This document shows, in pieces, positions 11,783-23,107 of a stretch of DNA of 64,000 nt. The stretch covers positions 260,857,519 through 260,921,518 of the forward strand of contig CM040118.1 of assembly GCA_022559845.1 (NCBI GenBank), in the 5' to 3' direction. Every line of letters starts with the position of its first letter. Position 1 is the first letter of the stretch. The notes under the pieces are model-generated. The model saw only the letters and a list, made by a program, of their open reading frames with translations. It had not been told where the DNA came from and searched no databases. Both the position numbers and the translations under genes were made by a program. Source of the stretch: Amorphophallus konjac. Taxonomy: Eukaryota > Streptophyta > Magnoliopsida > Alismatales > Araceae.

Positions 11783-14700
11783 TGTAGTGCCCCATGATTT
11801 ATATAAATAATTTCTGGATTATATTAAGAGTTTTCTAGATTTTATTAGGAATTATAAAGCTTAAATTGATTATAAGGCCCAAGTATGTTGAATAATTAAT
11901 CCAACTTTTGATAAATAAAACCCAAAAGTTTTAAGGACCAAGCCCATTAAGTTTGGCCCATATTCTAGAAGGTTATTTAGCCTATTCATGAATTTTAAGG
12001 ATAAATATCTTTTTTTAGATAATTATGTGGATAAAACAAATAAAAAAGTTTGAATTAAGTTGAATTCTACGCTCAGTAGCTGTAGCGGTCTATCGTGCGA
12101 CCGCCACAGGCATGTAACGTGCCAAGAGTCGACCGTCACGCTCTATCAGTTCCGTGAATGGAAGAAAGAGCAAAAAGAGTAGATTTTTACTAGTCTATCT
12201 ATTAGGGATCGAGATGGGAGGACTAGTAAACATGTTAAGGACTCTCTGAAGTCGATCTAAGCTTTAACAAGGACTCTAGAATCGATCTAATCCACAAAAC
12301 CCTAGCTAGAACCTATAAATAGACCCTAGTTTTGACCTACGCGATCCCTACATTGGCTCGCGTGGAACTAAGGTAAGGAGATATTATTTCGGGTAAGTTC
12401 ACTAGAACTTTTTATTCCTTATACATAGGACTAATCTTCCTCAAAATTTCGTGCTTGGAGATCAACTACACAAGGAGTTTGAAGCTTCCAAAGTTGCTGG
12501 TTCGACCATAGCGACCCAGGAATCTGAGCGGAAGTCCACTGAAGATCAGGAGATTAGAAGACCAAATCGAGGTAATTAGCCTAAGTGTCTTTAGAACTTT
12601 CTGTTCCCCTTAGTTTCACCTTCGTACCCTTTAAAATTTCACGTCCTTAGGTCAATAGATTGAGGAGTTAGAGTGACGTGAAGTTGCTAAAAACTCACTG
12701 GAAGGAAAGAACTAGGGCGTGTCTTGCAATCCCAAATTGGAAGTTGAAAGCTCAATAAAGAGGTAGGTTATCTCATGAACGGCAAGAATATCATGTTAGG
12801 GATAAAAGCCCACTGGTTTTACTTGATTCCATGCACTATAGACCATGAATTTCATGTTTTAGTAGGTCTATACATACATGTTTTAGTAGGTCTATGCCTA
12901 ATTTAAAGATAAAAGATACTCTCTTGCTTATCCACTACGACATATGCATCTAGATGGCCTATTCTTCGTTCTGTCATGACTAGAGTAGTTGTTTATTTGA
13001 TTCTTCTTACATGAAAGGTTTTAAACCATAGATCTTTTACTTACTATCAGCAGTGCTCTGACAAGATTATAGTTAGATCGTCACATGACTCTGATGGCCT
13101 TACGATGAGCCGTCACACCGCCTGTTGTACTTAGATTTCTCTGTAATCTCTGACGGCCCAGGATCGGAGCATTACAACACTCTGACGGCTCCACGATAAA
13201 CCGTTACAGCCATATGACGCCCCTATCTTAGACCGCCAGAGTGCTGTGTTCTGTCTATTTGGGACAGAATTGAGAACATTCAAAGTAGCTTATAAATAAG
13301 TCTAGTTATCTAAGTTTTGACCTATCTTCATGAACTTTGAGTTTATAAATTGATTCATGCATGTATAAAGTACTTTGTGTTATTTTAAGTACATGTTAAT
13401 TTCGTTTGCCAAAACTATATAGCTTTATATTAAAAACATGATTTTAACTGATGTATTGACGAAGTTTTATCATGGTTTCACATTGTTACACATTCTTTCT
13501 GTCTATAGAGTCAATTTCTCTAAGTACATGGCATATATTCCGTATATGACCATTAGTTCACACTTTGCACATAGGAACATATTCTTGGACTTGAGGACCT
13601 CTCTATTGGATATTCCTTCCAATGGACTAGGAAATCTGGTTTCAAGGCCTCCGTAATTCTCCGCGAGCCTGGGATTCCCACTAGGACGCCGAGTTGGTTG
13701 TACCATTAAAGCCAATTGTTTAGAAAGCACTATCGATGTTTTCTAGTTTTTACTATGTAACGGCCTATTACTCGACCGTCAGGCCCATCTAACGGTCCAG
13801 TATACAACCGTCACATTCACTGAGTCCAATTTATTCTTTCTGATTCAGCCCGATCTAACGGCCCAATACTAGACCGTCACGTTCATGTAACGGCCCATTA
13901 ATTGACCGTCACAATTCCTGAGTACTTTAACCCGAGGTTTGACCTAAGGGTTGGTATTTCAAAGTTCCTAGATGGATTATTGATGGTCTAGGACTTGTCA
14001 TATTGTTCAAGATACTTAATTTTAAACTATGGAAGATAAGGAATGTACTGTTATGCTGTCGAATTATTTCCATGAGCATAACCTTGTTTTAAGTCATTCT
14101 TGATCCCTCTCATTCTTAAATTGAAGTGTTCATTTATTGGAACTTATTGAACTTGTTATATTACTGGCCATATTTATTACTTGAAACGTGGAAGTAGCTT
14201 GATTTATACTTGAAGATGCGGTCGAGCACTGATTGTGTTCAAGGGCTCTATGCTAGTCCCCTCGACTGATTGTCGGAAACATACTATTGTAAACCAAGGG
14301 ATATGATGCTACTGCCGTCACATTGCGCCGGGAGTACTTTCTTTATAAATAAGTGAAGATCCACAGCTCGTGAAGTGAAAATCCACGACACGATATATAC
14401 ACGTACATGACTTTCTAGCTTGTCACATGATATTCCACAGAAATTCACGAAGTACTTGTTCTTAAGTGAAGAGTACATTCTTAATTGTTACATGACTTTC
14501 TAGTACATTCTTGTTCATGAAAGGCCATATCATATTCTTGTTGTATTCTTGATAGTTCATACTTGCTCATTCTATCTTACATGATCATCTTTGTTACTTT
14601 GGTGTAATCCCATGATTGATCGCATTCACATGAGTTTACCTTATTTCTTTAGAGCTAAGATGCTAATTACTTTAATAGTGCCTTCATATTGATGCGATGA

Positions 14701-15106
14701 TACCTACTGGGCAATTGTGCTCATTACCTATTTTTTAATCTTTTCAGGAGATGGAAGTGATTCAAATTCGGATTCGAGTTATACAAGTAGCGGGTCCGAG
14801 AGCGAATGAAAGTCTTATAAAAATGAGAGTGAAGACTTAGGAAAGTCACTATTGTTTAGATCGAGTCTTTGTAATTTCTTTTTTCCTTGAGTCTGATGGA
14901 TTAATGAAGTTTGAAAAGTTATTGTATTAGAATATTTTGATTATTAATGAAATAAACTTAGAGTTTGAGTAATTATTGTGCAATTGTATTTTTATGTGTG
15001 ATTATCTTGCGCTCTGATCGTTCTTGCTCGCAAGAGGCTTACCATGCCGGCTGTTGACGATTCTCCGAGTTGGTCTTCCGCTGTAATAAAGGCTCGGGAC
15101 ATGACA
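11783..15106 (+). repeat. E2 3' LTR
   Basis: Full-length partner of 3793-7102, beginning TGTAGTGCCCC and ending in TGACA, followed at once by the TTGGT duplication. It contains TATAAATA at 12314-12321 and the same dyad clusters. The final motif reads GGGACATGACA where the 5' copy reads GGGGCGTGACA. Confidence 0.95.
12314..12321 (+). promoter_or_regulatory. TATA box of E2 3' LTR
   Basis: TATAAATA in the same context as at 4323. In this LTR it would drive read-out into the E1 leader and LTR in antisense orientation relative to E1. Confidence 0.65.
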
Positions 15107-15111
15107 TTGGT
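15107..15111. repeat. Target-site duplication of E2, right copy (TTGGT)
   Basis: Identical to 3788-3792. It marks the exact insertion point of E2 in the E1 leader. Confidence 0.95.
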
Positions 15112-15212
15112 GGGAAAACTTCTTCCTTAGTTCATAGGTGTGGGTCCTTAAGCCTTGGACTTAGCCTATGACATGCCATATTCCCTGGGAACAAGTAAGC
15201 CCTTAAACGCTA

Positions 15213-15224
15213 GCTCTGATACCA
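15213..15224 (-). promoter_or_regulatory. E1 primer-binding site (initiator Met tRNA)
   Basis: On the minus strand this reads TGGTATCAGAGC, 7 nt inside the LTR end at 15232, the same spacing as in E2. Confidence 0.9.
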
Positions 15225-16360
15225 CTCTAACTGTCATGCCCCGAGATTTATGCAGCGGAAACAATCAGAAATGTGAACAGCCGGCATGGTAAGCCTCTTG
15301 CAAGCAATATAACTAGAGCGCCATACAATCACACAAAGTAATTACACAAGTAATCTTATTCAAACCTTCAACTTTATTTCATATAAATAATCCACCAAGT
15401 ACACAAGACTCTTGACTCTTAACATAGACTCCAGAAAATAAAATTTACATAATGACTCGACTAGACACTAAATCCACTAGGCTTCTCTTGATTCATTTGA
15501 TCTTCAATTGCTCTCAGACCCGCTACTTGTATAATCCGAATCCAAATCACTAGTACTTCCTGAAACATTGAAAATAGGTAATGAGCACACTTGCCTAGTA
15601 GGTATCTTCGTATCAACATGATGGCAATGTTTAAGTGATTAACATTTTAGCTCTAGAGAATAAGATAAATCATGCAGGTATGATGAAACACGTATAAACT
15701 AAAGTAACAGGATACAACCAAGTGTGAGATATGTGAATATGATTAATCAAGAGTATATCACGAATGAAATTTGGCTTTTCATGAATAAGAATGTAACAAG
15801 AATGCACTTTTCATGACCTTAAGGCTATGCACTAGAAAGTCATGTAACAAGCAAGAATGTACTTTTGCTTTGCAAGTACTTCATGAATATTTGTGGATAT
15901 TCGTAGATCTTCACTTATTTATAAAGAAAGTACTCCCAGCGCAATGTGACGCCAGTAGCATCATACCCCATAGTTTACAGTATGTTTTCGACAATCAGCG
16001 GAGGGGACTAGCATAGAGCCCTTGAACACAATCAGTGCTCGAACTACATCTTCAAGTATAAATAAAGCTACTTCCACAAGTATAATAATAATGTTAGCCA
16101 ATAATGTAAAAAGTTGAACAATAGTCAATGGCAGAATGCACCAAATATGAATATAAGAATTCAAGGAATGCATTAATAACTAGGTCATGTGATTGAGAAA
16201 ATCCGACAGCATAATGGTACATTCATTAACTTTCCAAAATTTATTTAGATAGCTTTTTGGAATAAAGATACATGTTCTAGATAATCATTAGACCATCTAA
16301 AATCATAGGGAAAATCAACCCTTGAGTCAAACCCCAGGTTAATCAAACTCTGGAACCAAG

Positions 16361-17047
16361 CGGTCGTTTATTGGACCGTTTCTTGACCAGGCGATCGTGT
16401 ATTGGACCGTTTGGAACCAAAACTCAGGAAATATCAGTAAGTGCTCTCTAGACAATTGGGCTTTAATGGTACAACCAGCTTGGCATCCTAGTGGGAATCC
16501 CAGGCTCGCGGAGACTTATGGAGGCCTTAAAACAAGATCACATAGTCCTTTGGACGTAATATCCAATGGAGAGTTTCACTAGTCCAAGATGATGTACTTA
16601 ATGTGCCATGTGTAACTAATGACAACATACTAGGATATGTGCCATATACTTAGGAAAATGACTCGTACATAAGACAGAATCGTGATAAAATAGCGATCAA
16701 ATAAGTCCATAAACTTTATGAAAACGTGCCTATTAATACAAGAGTATAAGTTTTTGGCCATAAAAATAACATAGGTTAAAAATAATCCCAAGTACATAAA
16801 GAACATGAAATCTTCTAGAGTAATCTGTTAACACAACTAGGTATAAGAAAATAGCACTTGAAACAGGAGTAAAACCTTCTTAACTAGGCTTAGCATATAA
16901 TAATTTGGGCTAATCTGCAATATGTTTCGGGTTAACAAAATTATAGAAATCACAAAAACATAAATGGTCTAGTAGGTGACCGTTTCATGGGTGCTAACGG
17001 TCTGTCGTAGGACCGCTAAAGGTCTCTGGCGGTCTACAGGAAGACCG
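16361..17047. repeat. CGGTC-N8-GACCG dyads in E1 LTR
   Basis: Four modules with the two 5-bp arms starting exactly 13 nt apart: 16361/16374, 16392/16405 (first arm CGATC), 16998/17011 and 17030/17043. Their spacers have unrelated sequences. They occur in two pairs, each pair within about 50 bp, downstream of the TATA box. Confidence 0.7.
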
Positions 17048-17788
17048 TTTCTTCCTGGGTAATAGAAATTCATTTAATAGTAAAATACACACTAACCTAT
17101 GGCATGTTAAATATAGAAATCAACGAGAACTTACTATAAAACATGATGGAACAAATATAGACCGAGAATATGTGTGGGTTTGTGGGTAATGACAAGAAAA
17201 TTTCCTTTTAACTCAATTAGGGCTAAGAATTATGCATGGATATAGACTAGATGCATAGTCCTAATGAAAACATAAAATTCTCGATGTATAATACATAAAA
17301 ATGACTGAAATCAGAAAGCTTTTATCTCTAACATTAAGTTTAAGCCTTTCATGAGATAACCTAGATCTGTTTTAGGCTTTTGGCTTCGAATTTAGGGCTG
17401 GAAGTTAACCCTAATTTCTGCTCGTTCTGAACCAAAGTAGTAACTTCTTGCCCCTCTATCTCTCGATTCTCTTGACCTAAAGATGTAAAATTTGGAGAGT
17501 AAGAAGAGGGTACTAAAAGGAACAAATGGTTCTAAAGAACCTCTATCTAATTACCTCGTTTAAGGCTTCTATTTTCCTGATCTTCCTGGGTCGGTCGCAC
17601 AGTTTCCTGAGTTGCTTTCACCAAACCAGCGTCTTTGCAGGCTTCTATCTCCCTATAGACTTGATCTCCTAGAACGAAATTTTGAGGAAAGTTAGATCTA
17701 ACTAAAATGAACAAATTCATAGAAGAAACTTACCTCTAATTCGACCTCTTTACCTTAGTTCCACGCAAGCCAAGTTGGTTCTGGGGTC

Positions 17789-17796
17789 TATTTATA
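17789..17796 (-). promoter_or_regulatory. TATA box of E1 LTR
   Basis: Reads TATAAATA on the minus strand, followed by gacccc as in E2. It is the likely promoter for E1 genomic RNA. Confidence 0.7.
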
Positions 17797-18328
17797 GGGT
17801 TTAGCTAGGGTTTCATGGATTTGAACGATTCTAGAGTCCTTATTAGGTGCAAGATCAATCCTCAAGAGTTCTAAGCCTGATTATACTTCTATCCACTTCG
17901 ATTTTTGGGAGTTTGGACGCTAAAAATCCAACCTTTTTACACTTTCTTCTATTCACGGAATCTACAGAGCTTAGCGGTCAGTTGGAGATCGTTTTCTAGT
18001 GGCTTGCGATCTTGCGATAGACCATTTTCGATTTTGGGCGCCGAATTTGAAACCAATTCAAACTCTTGTATTATTATCCATCTTTTTATCTTATTTATGT
18101 CCTTGATTCCGTAAATACACCAATTCCAAGCTTCTAGAACATGGGCCAAAGTTTAAAATTATAATTTGGGCCAATTGGATTTGTCAAAATGGGCCTAATC
18201 CTCTTGGATTAGTATAGGGCCTAAATAATTAGTTTTAATTAACCACAATTCAATCAATAGCCCATTTAAATGCTTAATAATTATATTTTTAATCCCAAAA
18301 AATTCGTTGAAAATCCTCGGGCGTTACA

Positions 18329-18517
18329 GACTTGGTCTTGAGAAAAGTTGAGGCCTCTCGACCACTAGAGGCGGTGGTAAAGCTGGCCCCCTGTTGGGAG
18401 GGCCCCTACCGAGTGGTCAAGACGCTCGGGGAAGGGGCGTACAGGCTGGCAACGATGGATGGTGAACCGATCCCGCGGACGTGGAATGCTACTTCATTAT
18501 AGAAGTTCTATTTTTAG
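18329..18517 (+). pseudogene. Tat1 integrase C-terminal end
   Basis: Open from the E1 junction, this encodes the C-terminal integrase region of a gypsy polyprotein: a D-L-V-L-R-K start, then W-E-G-P-Y-R-V-V, G-A-Y-R-L-A and the terminal P-R-T-W-N-A-T-S-L block, ending at TAG 18515-18517. One premature TAG occurs five codons from the end, at a position usually occupied by R or Q. The block style matches Tat-lineage elements, and the antisense ORF that follows supports that. Upstream pol would lie left of the window, beyond E1. Confidence 0.85.
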
Positions 18518-19767
18518 CATGGGTCTTGTATGTGTAATTTATGATGTTCGATGGTACACAAGCACAAGAGAGAATGCACACAAGCAAAAAATAACAAGTT
18601 TATTGAATTTATATGCTCAGTTGTATATTGGGGCAACAATAGCCACTACAAGAAAAATGGATAGCTTAACATGTGCAAGACGAGCAACTTCACGCCGAGC
18701 CACTAACTCCACTACTGTGGAAACTGGCTCTGATCTTGAGACTACAAACCTTGTCGTGCCCCTGCTTACCATCTAGAAAGACCCTAGTCTAGACCCCCTA
18801 GGTGCCAGATAGTGCCAGTAAGAAGAAATAAGAAAAGATGAAAAAGAAAAAGAGGGGAAAGGTGAGGTGTACCACGCATGAAGAAAGAAGTGGGAAGGGA
18901 GGTGGATGACATGGAGGCGTCTCCTATACGACCTAGAGCAGCCTCTCATTGGCGTTCTATCCTCCCATCGGAGGATGCAACATATGGCACAACTTCGGGG
19001 TCCCCTTCCCTCTCTCTAGATGGGTGGCATAACGTCTGGGCAGAATCATCCATCACATGTCCTCCCTTCTGTTTTGCTATCCACCCCCCTGTCCTTCATT
19101 CTGTTATGCTGAGATGATCGGTCCGCTCCGACGAACTCCAGAGTCTTCGTCCTCATCGGCAGGATCCATGGCTTCACCAGAGTAGAAGAAGATGTGGAAA
19201 ATTGAGAAAAGGGGGGAGAGAGGCCGATGGGGTGAAAGAGGAATGGGAAAATCGTAGCCCCTCTTCATAGCTTTTCATAGGCAGAAGGCTAGGCAGTGCC
19301 CTTCCCTCCTGACGGTATCCCTTGTCATAACCACCTCTCCCCCAAAGAGACTGGAGAAGATTTTGAAAAGATGTGTGCAGATTCTTCAAGGAGTAGCTCC
19401 TTCTATTCACAGAAGTATTATGGACCTGCCATGGGGAACACGTGAAGGATGCGCTCCTTTAATGCCTAGGGATATGAACAGATGCATATGCTATGCCTGG
19501 GAATTTGTGCAGGCGAAGCAAGCGCTATACACGGAGCCCCTAATTTTGGCTGGGGAATCATATAGAGATATGACTTGCTGACGTGCGCGGATACGATATG
19601 CGAGGTTTAGTCAAAGATTTTGCATGAAACATATATTCCTTCCTTGCAGAGTGCTTTCTTTTACAAAATAGAAAAAAAGAAAGAAGGAAGTGGAAGACAA
19701 AGGAACAAGCTGAGCAAAAGAAGGAAGTTACAATTGTAAAAAGACGAGGTTGAGTACAAGTCATATC
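18518..19767 (+). other. Tat1 non-coding spacer between pol and antisense ORF
   Basis: No ORF here has recognisable content on either strand. It includes purine-rich stretches (for example 18823-18900) and lies where Tat-lineage elements carry long non-coding sequence downstream of pol. I see no repeats or promoter I can support. Confidence 0.6.
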
Positions 19768-21322
19768 TCAATCCAATGAGATCAGAGAAGAGGCTTTAGG
19801 GATCAGCTGTCCCTCGGAGATTGTGGAAGCAGGCGGATCCTCAGTGCCCGACGTCGTGTCAACACTTGAAAGTTGGGTACGCCCGGTCCCTTTGGAAACC
19901 GATGGTTTAGGCATTGACCCTAGCTATGTTGGAACTGCCACAACCACGGGGTCTCTTGAAGTGATCAAGGCCGACAGCTCTTCCTCAGCAGCATCCGCAA
20001 GGCCATCGCTTTCCTCATATGAGGCACAAGGCTCGGGAGTGGATGGATGAGTCGAAGTTTCCTCGGATGAATCGTACCGTTGCCCGGGCTCGAATATTAG
20101 CTCTTCTGCAACTTGAGCTTGGCCTAGACGGACGGCTCGGTCGAATCCCTGAGCAAAACCCTTATTTAGCCCTCACCTAAAGTTCGGTCCGTAGAAGGTG
20201 AAGATGACATTCTTTAAGGCCTCTTGGTATTCCTCTGAGGCGAGATACCTCTCCACTACCTTCATCTCGGCCTCTGCCACTCTCACCTCAATCTCTGTTA
20301 ATTTTGCCTCAATATCGGCCACCTTCATCGTGACCTCCACTTTCTCCTGCTCCACCATTAGTAGGCACCCACGAAACTCCTCCCGTTCGGCCTCCTGCTG
20401 CCTCGATCTCACTTCGTGAGCTCGACGCTCATTATCAAGAAGCCTGCTTTTGAGGTCGGTCATGTAGCGGGCCTAGGATAGCTGATCAGCCAGGGAGCAC
20501 ACCCTCTCTTGATCCGCTCAAGATTGAGAGCAAAGCAACTCGACCTCCTGGCGGAGGGCCTCATGCTTAGAAGAGAGTCGGCCATACTTTCGATCCAGTT
20601 TGGCATGAGCTTTTGCTTGCGTTGACTCAGCCCTCTCTGTCGGCCCCATACGCTCCGCGGCCTCGGCCCCTAATTGAGCCAAAAAAAAGGCCCCCCTCCA
20701 TGACCCTCTCGAGTAGCATCTGGGATGAGCAGTGCTGAAGCTCGACCCGACCGGTGATAGTGGCCAAAGCTCGGCAACATTCATTGATGGATTTCTGGAA
20801 AGCGAACCACCCCCACTGAGGGGTGGGACAACCCTCTGGCTATGGAGATGCTGGAGGGACCTCTTCTGGGACTCTAGAACTAGTGTTAGTGGCGCCCGAT
20901 TGGGTCGATAAAGCTGGATTGATTTCCTCACCACATGAAGGTGGCATCAAACTTGGCTCAATAGTAGTCGACATGGCCGAAGGCTGTTCCATCGAGGGGT
21001 CAATGGCTGGGCCCCCGACGGAGGTGAAAGTAGGGGGAGCATTCGGCGCTGGCCTCTCGGGCGGGGGGGGGAGGGGGGGCTGGTAGTGCTGGAGGTCGAG
21101 TAGGGTCACTCGGAGGAACCCCCGCTTTATGGGGAACTTTCCCTTCTTCTGCATGTTTTCCTCAGCGGTCATTGCCTTCAAAGATGCCAGCATGAACCCA
21201 TGCTCGGGGTCCTTCCGTTTGGACCCCCTCTGTTCCATCTCCTCCCCAATGAGTGCCCGCTTGTCCTTATCTCAGGCAGCTGACAAGCTCCCAGTCTCCC
21301 TTACCTCGAGAAGGACCTCTGA
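19768..21322 (-). pseudogene. Tat1 antisense accessory ORF (coiled-coil, gypsy-type transposon protein)
   Basis: Minus-strand coding remnant of about 500 codons, opposite in orientation to pol. From its 5' side: a basic stretch K-R-K-D-P-E-H-G near 21215, a Pro-rich segment near 21050-21080 (P-P-L-P-P-P-P), then a long charged helical segment rich in E, A, K, R and Q (20173-20650) of coiled-coil type, then a conserved-looking tail with G-F-D-R-A-V-R and E-P-G-Q-R-Y-D-S-S near 20080-20150. It has stops (for example a TGA at an Arg position at 20173) and at least two frame changes. Some Tat/Grande-type elements carry an antisense ORF at this place; function is unknown. The 5' end is cut by E4 at 21323. 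Confidence 0.7.
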
Positions 21323-21705
21323 TGTTGAACCCCCTCCTCATGTATATGACTTATGATTTTTGATGATGATCAAATGTTTTGTATGATCTGAAAATGAGCA
21401 TAACTACGTTCTGGAAATGCACACATCAATTGAAGACATGATACTTGAGAAGGCTCAAGCACAACAACTCATTGTAAGTATTTTGGTTTCAATTTGCAAC
21501 ATGTGGAACTAATTCAAACTTTGTTCTTGACAGGCCAAAGCTCTTAAACGACTGAAGGATGATTGGTGAGATCGATTCTAATCTCCTCCATTACACTGTT
21601 AGAACTTATGTCTAGACGTGGAACATTCTTGTTTTAAAAACCCCAACTTGAACCCCCTGCACTTAGCCTTGTCTTATCTTCATTTTTTAGAAAGTGCAGG
21701 AAAAA

Positions 21706-22062
21706 GGGTCGACCCCAAGGGTCGACCCATTGCTGCCAGGCAGATTCCCATTTGAATGGGTCGACCCCAAGGGTCGACCCCTGCTTGTGGAATTAAATTC
21801 CAGAACTGGTTTCATCATGGGTCGACCCCAAGGGTCGACCCTTTTCCCTCAAATTGTTTAGGCTCTAGAAAGGGTAGACCCCAAGGGTCGACCCCTGTAA
21901 ATTCCAGAAGGCCACTTTTTGAAGACAACAACGGTCCCTGTAAATTCTAGAAGGCCACTTTTTGAAGACAACAACGGTTCCTGAAAGGGTCGACCCTAAG
22001 GGTCGACCCATGCTGCCAGGGGCATCTGGCCCCTCACGAGGGTCGACCCCAAGGGTCGACCC
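21706..22062. repeat. Six pairs of GGGTCGACCC palindromes in U3 of E4 5' LTR
   Basis: Palindrome starts are 21706/21719, 21758/21771, 21819/21832, 21872/21885, 21987/22000 and 22040/22053. Within each pair the starts are exactly 13 bp apart, with a 3-nt spacer (CAA or TAA). The unit at 21872 has one substitution (GGGTAGACCC). Neighbouring pairs are usually 52-61 bp apart; the one 115-bp gap contains the 43-bp duplication. All lie 140-500 bp upstream of the TATA box. Confidence 0.9.
21894..21979 (+). repeat. 43-bp tandem duplication private to the 5' LTR
   Basis: Two copies of a unit starting CCTGTAAATT, with one C/T difference, lie between palindrome pairs four and five. The 3' LTR has a single copy (from about 31032). 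Confidence 0.9.
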
Positions 22063-22201
22063 TTTCTGGTCTGGGCGGCGCCGTGAATGAAGACTTTTGC
22101 GGTTTCGACCAAATGGTCCAACCACACTTGTGTGGCTATCCCTAAACCACTCCTTGATGTGCAGATCTTATCTCCTAGACATCCCTTGACTGCCCTTAGC
22201 A

Positions 22202-22210
22202 TATATATAA
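22202..22210 (+). promoter_or_regulatory. TATA box of E4 5' LTR
   Basis: TATATATAA, about 140 bp downstream of the last palindrome pair. It is also present in the 3' LTR near 31300. Confidence 0.65.
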
Positions 22211-22598
22211 TCCTATTGGGATGAAAACAAAAAGAAGAATTCGTATCTACTAATTTTTGGGTTTCTTTCTAACACTTGTGTGTGCAAGTTGCAGCAGCCA
22301 CCTCCAGCCCTTGTTCCACCTTGGTGTGTCCGTGAATGTGAAGGGAAGAAGGAGGAATCAAGGTTCCAATCAAGCTTCTACTGCTAGCTGTGAGCGAAAT
22401 CATGATTCAGCCACCATCCGAGCCAAGATCGTCAAGAACGGTCGTCGTGCTGCACAAGTGCTTGATAAAATTCGCAGAAGAGAAAGGGGGAGCTCCAATC
22501 AGGATAAATCAATATTTCTTCACTCTTTCCATTCTGAATCATTTAGTTTAAACTTGAGCATACGTTTGTAATCATCATATCAGATATTTGTGTGTGGT

Positions 22599-22734
22599 GT
22601 TCGTGTTCAGAAACACGAACGCGCGTGTGTATGTGCGTTTGTGCGTGTTTGGCTACCAGATCGGAAGCCGTGTGTGTGTGTGTGTGTGTTTGCTATTCTA
22701 AATAGCGTGTGTGTGTGATTCACTCGTTAGTGAA
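22599..22734. repeat. Cluster of perfect hairpins in E4 LTR, R/U5 side
   Basis: Three perfect stem-loops: 22599-22620 (9-bp stem GTTCGTGTT, loop CAGA), 22692-22706 (6-bp stem GCTATT, loop CTA) and 22719-22734 (6-bp stem TTCACT, loop CGTT). In the 3' LTR the second stem is GCTGTT/AACAGC at 31787-31801: both arms have changed and pairing is kept. Confidence 0.75.
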
Positions 22735-23042
22735 GCTTTAATTCTCTAGTGTGAGGGGTGGACGTAGGGGACACGGATGTGTAACCGAACCACCTAAAAA
22801 ATCCGTGTGTCTCATGTGCTGTGATTTTTCCGATTCTTGTCGAGTGGGCTTCACGGTGAGTTGAGAGATCACCACACCATCTATTCAAACACATTCCGCA
22901 CGCATTCACGAGTGTGATCCTGTTCGTGCGAGTATTAGTGGTTGTTTGTTTAATCAGCATTATTTTCTTAAGAGGAGCAAAATTTTATTAGCCAATCAAT
23001 TCACCCCTCCCCTCTTGATTGCCACATGTGGGACTCAACAAT

Positions 23043-23054
23043 TGGTATCAGAGC
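23043..23054 (+). promoter_or_regulatory. E4 primer-binding site (initiator Met tRNA)
   Basis: TGGTATCAGAGC begins 2 nt after the 5' LTR, the standard copia primer position. Confidence 0.93.
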
Positions 23055-23107
23055 GCTGGTCTCTGTTTAGTCTCGACCACACGGTCGCAGAGTTTGATCC
23101 CGTTCAT

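Larger units (their letters stand above)
3793..15106 (+). mobile_element. E2, complete Tekay-like Ty3/gypsy element nested in E1
   Basis: Structurally complete element of 11.3 kb: 5' LTR, 7-nt gap, initiator-Met tRNA primer site, one gag-pol frame, polypurine tract, 3' LTR, and a perfect 5-bp target duplication. LTRs of about 3310 and 3324 bp make up more than half of it, typical of the Tekay/Del chromoviruses. The coding frame contains 15 stops but no frameshift. It sits in the untranslated leader of E1, a related element in the opposite orientation. Confidence 0.95.
15112..18328 (-). mobile_element. E1, Tekay-like element, leader and 5' LTR (right half)
   Basis: Minus-strand 5' end of E1: LTR 15232-18328, primer site 15213-15224, then leader down to the E2 junction at 15112. 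On its right it abuts codons of a Tat integrase with no gap, so E1 inserted into Tat1. The first five host bases are GACTT; the partner duplication should lie beyond the left edge of the window. Confidence 0.9.
15232..18328 (-). repeat. E1 5' LTR
   Basis: About 3.1 kb. On the minus strand it starts TGTAACGCCCGAGG and ends GGGGCATGACA, with TG/CA termini. The U5 side is recognisably related to E2 but the U3 side has diverged. It carries dyads CGGTC-N8-GACCG at 16361-16409 and 16998-17047 and further ones near 17970-18020, and a TATA box at 17789-17796. The partner LTR is outside the window. Confidence 0.9.
21323..23040 (+). repeat. E4 5' LTR
   Basis: 1718 bp, TGTTGA...TCAACA. It is exactly 43 bp longer than the 3' LTR, explained by a tandem duplication of a 43-bp unit (21894-21936 and 21937-21979) absent from 30461-32135. 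It contains six pairs of GGGTCGACCC palindromes, a TATATATAA box at 22202, several perfect hairpins and a GT microsatellite near 22670-22690. Confidence 0.95.

Noticed and set aside
20823..21086. Gly-rich plus-strand ORF
   Set aside because: Shadow of the Pro-rich segment of the antisense Tat1 ORF.
21756..22125. Short ORFs on both strands rich in G-R-P, G-S-T and V-D-P as small secreted peptides
   Set aside because: They are translations of the GGGTCGACCC palindromes, which read open on both strands; no independent coding evidence.
22668..22690. GT microsatellite as a functional Z-DNA element
   Set aside because: A short GT run present in both LTRs with no further support; ordinary microsatellite.
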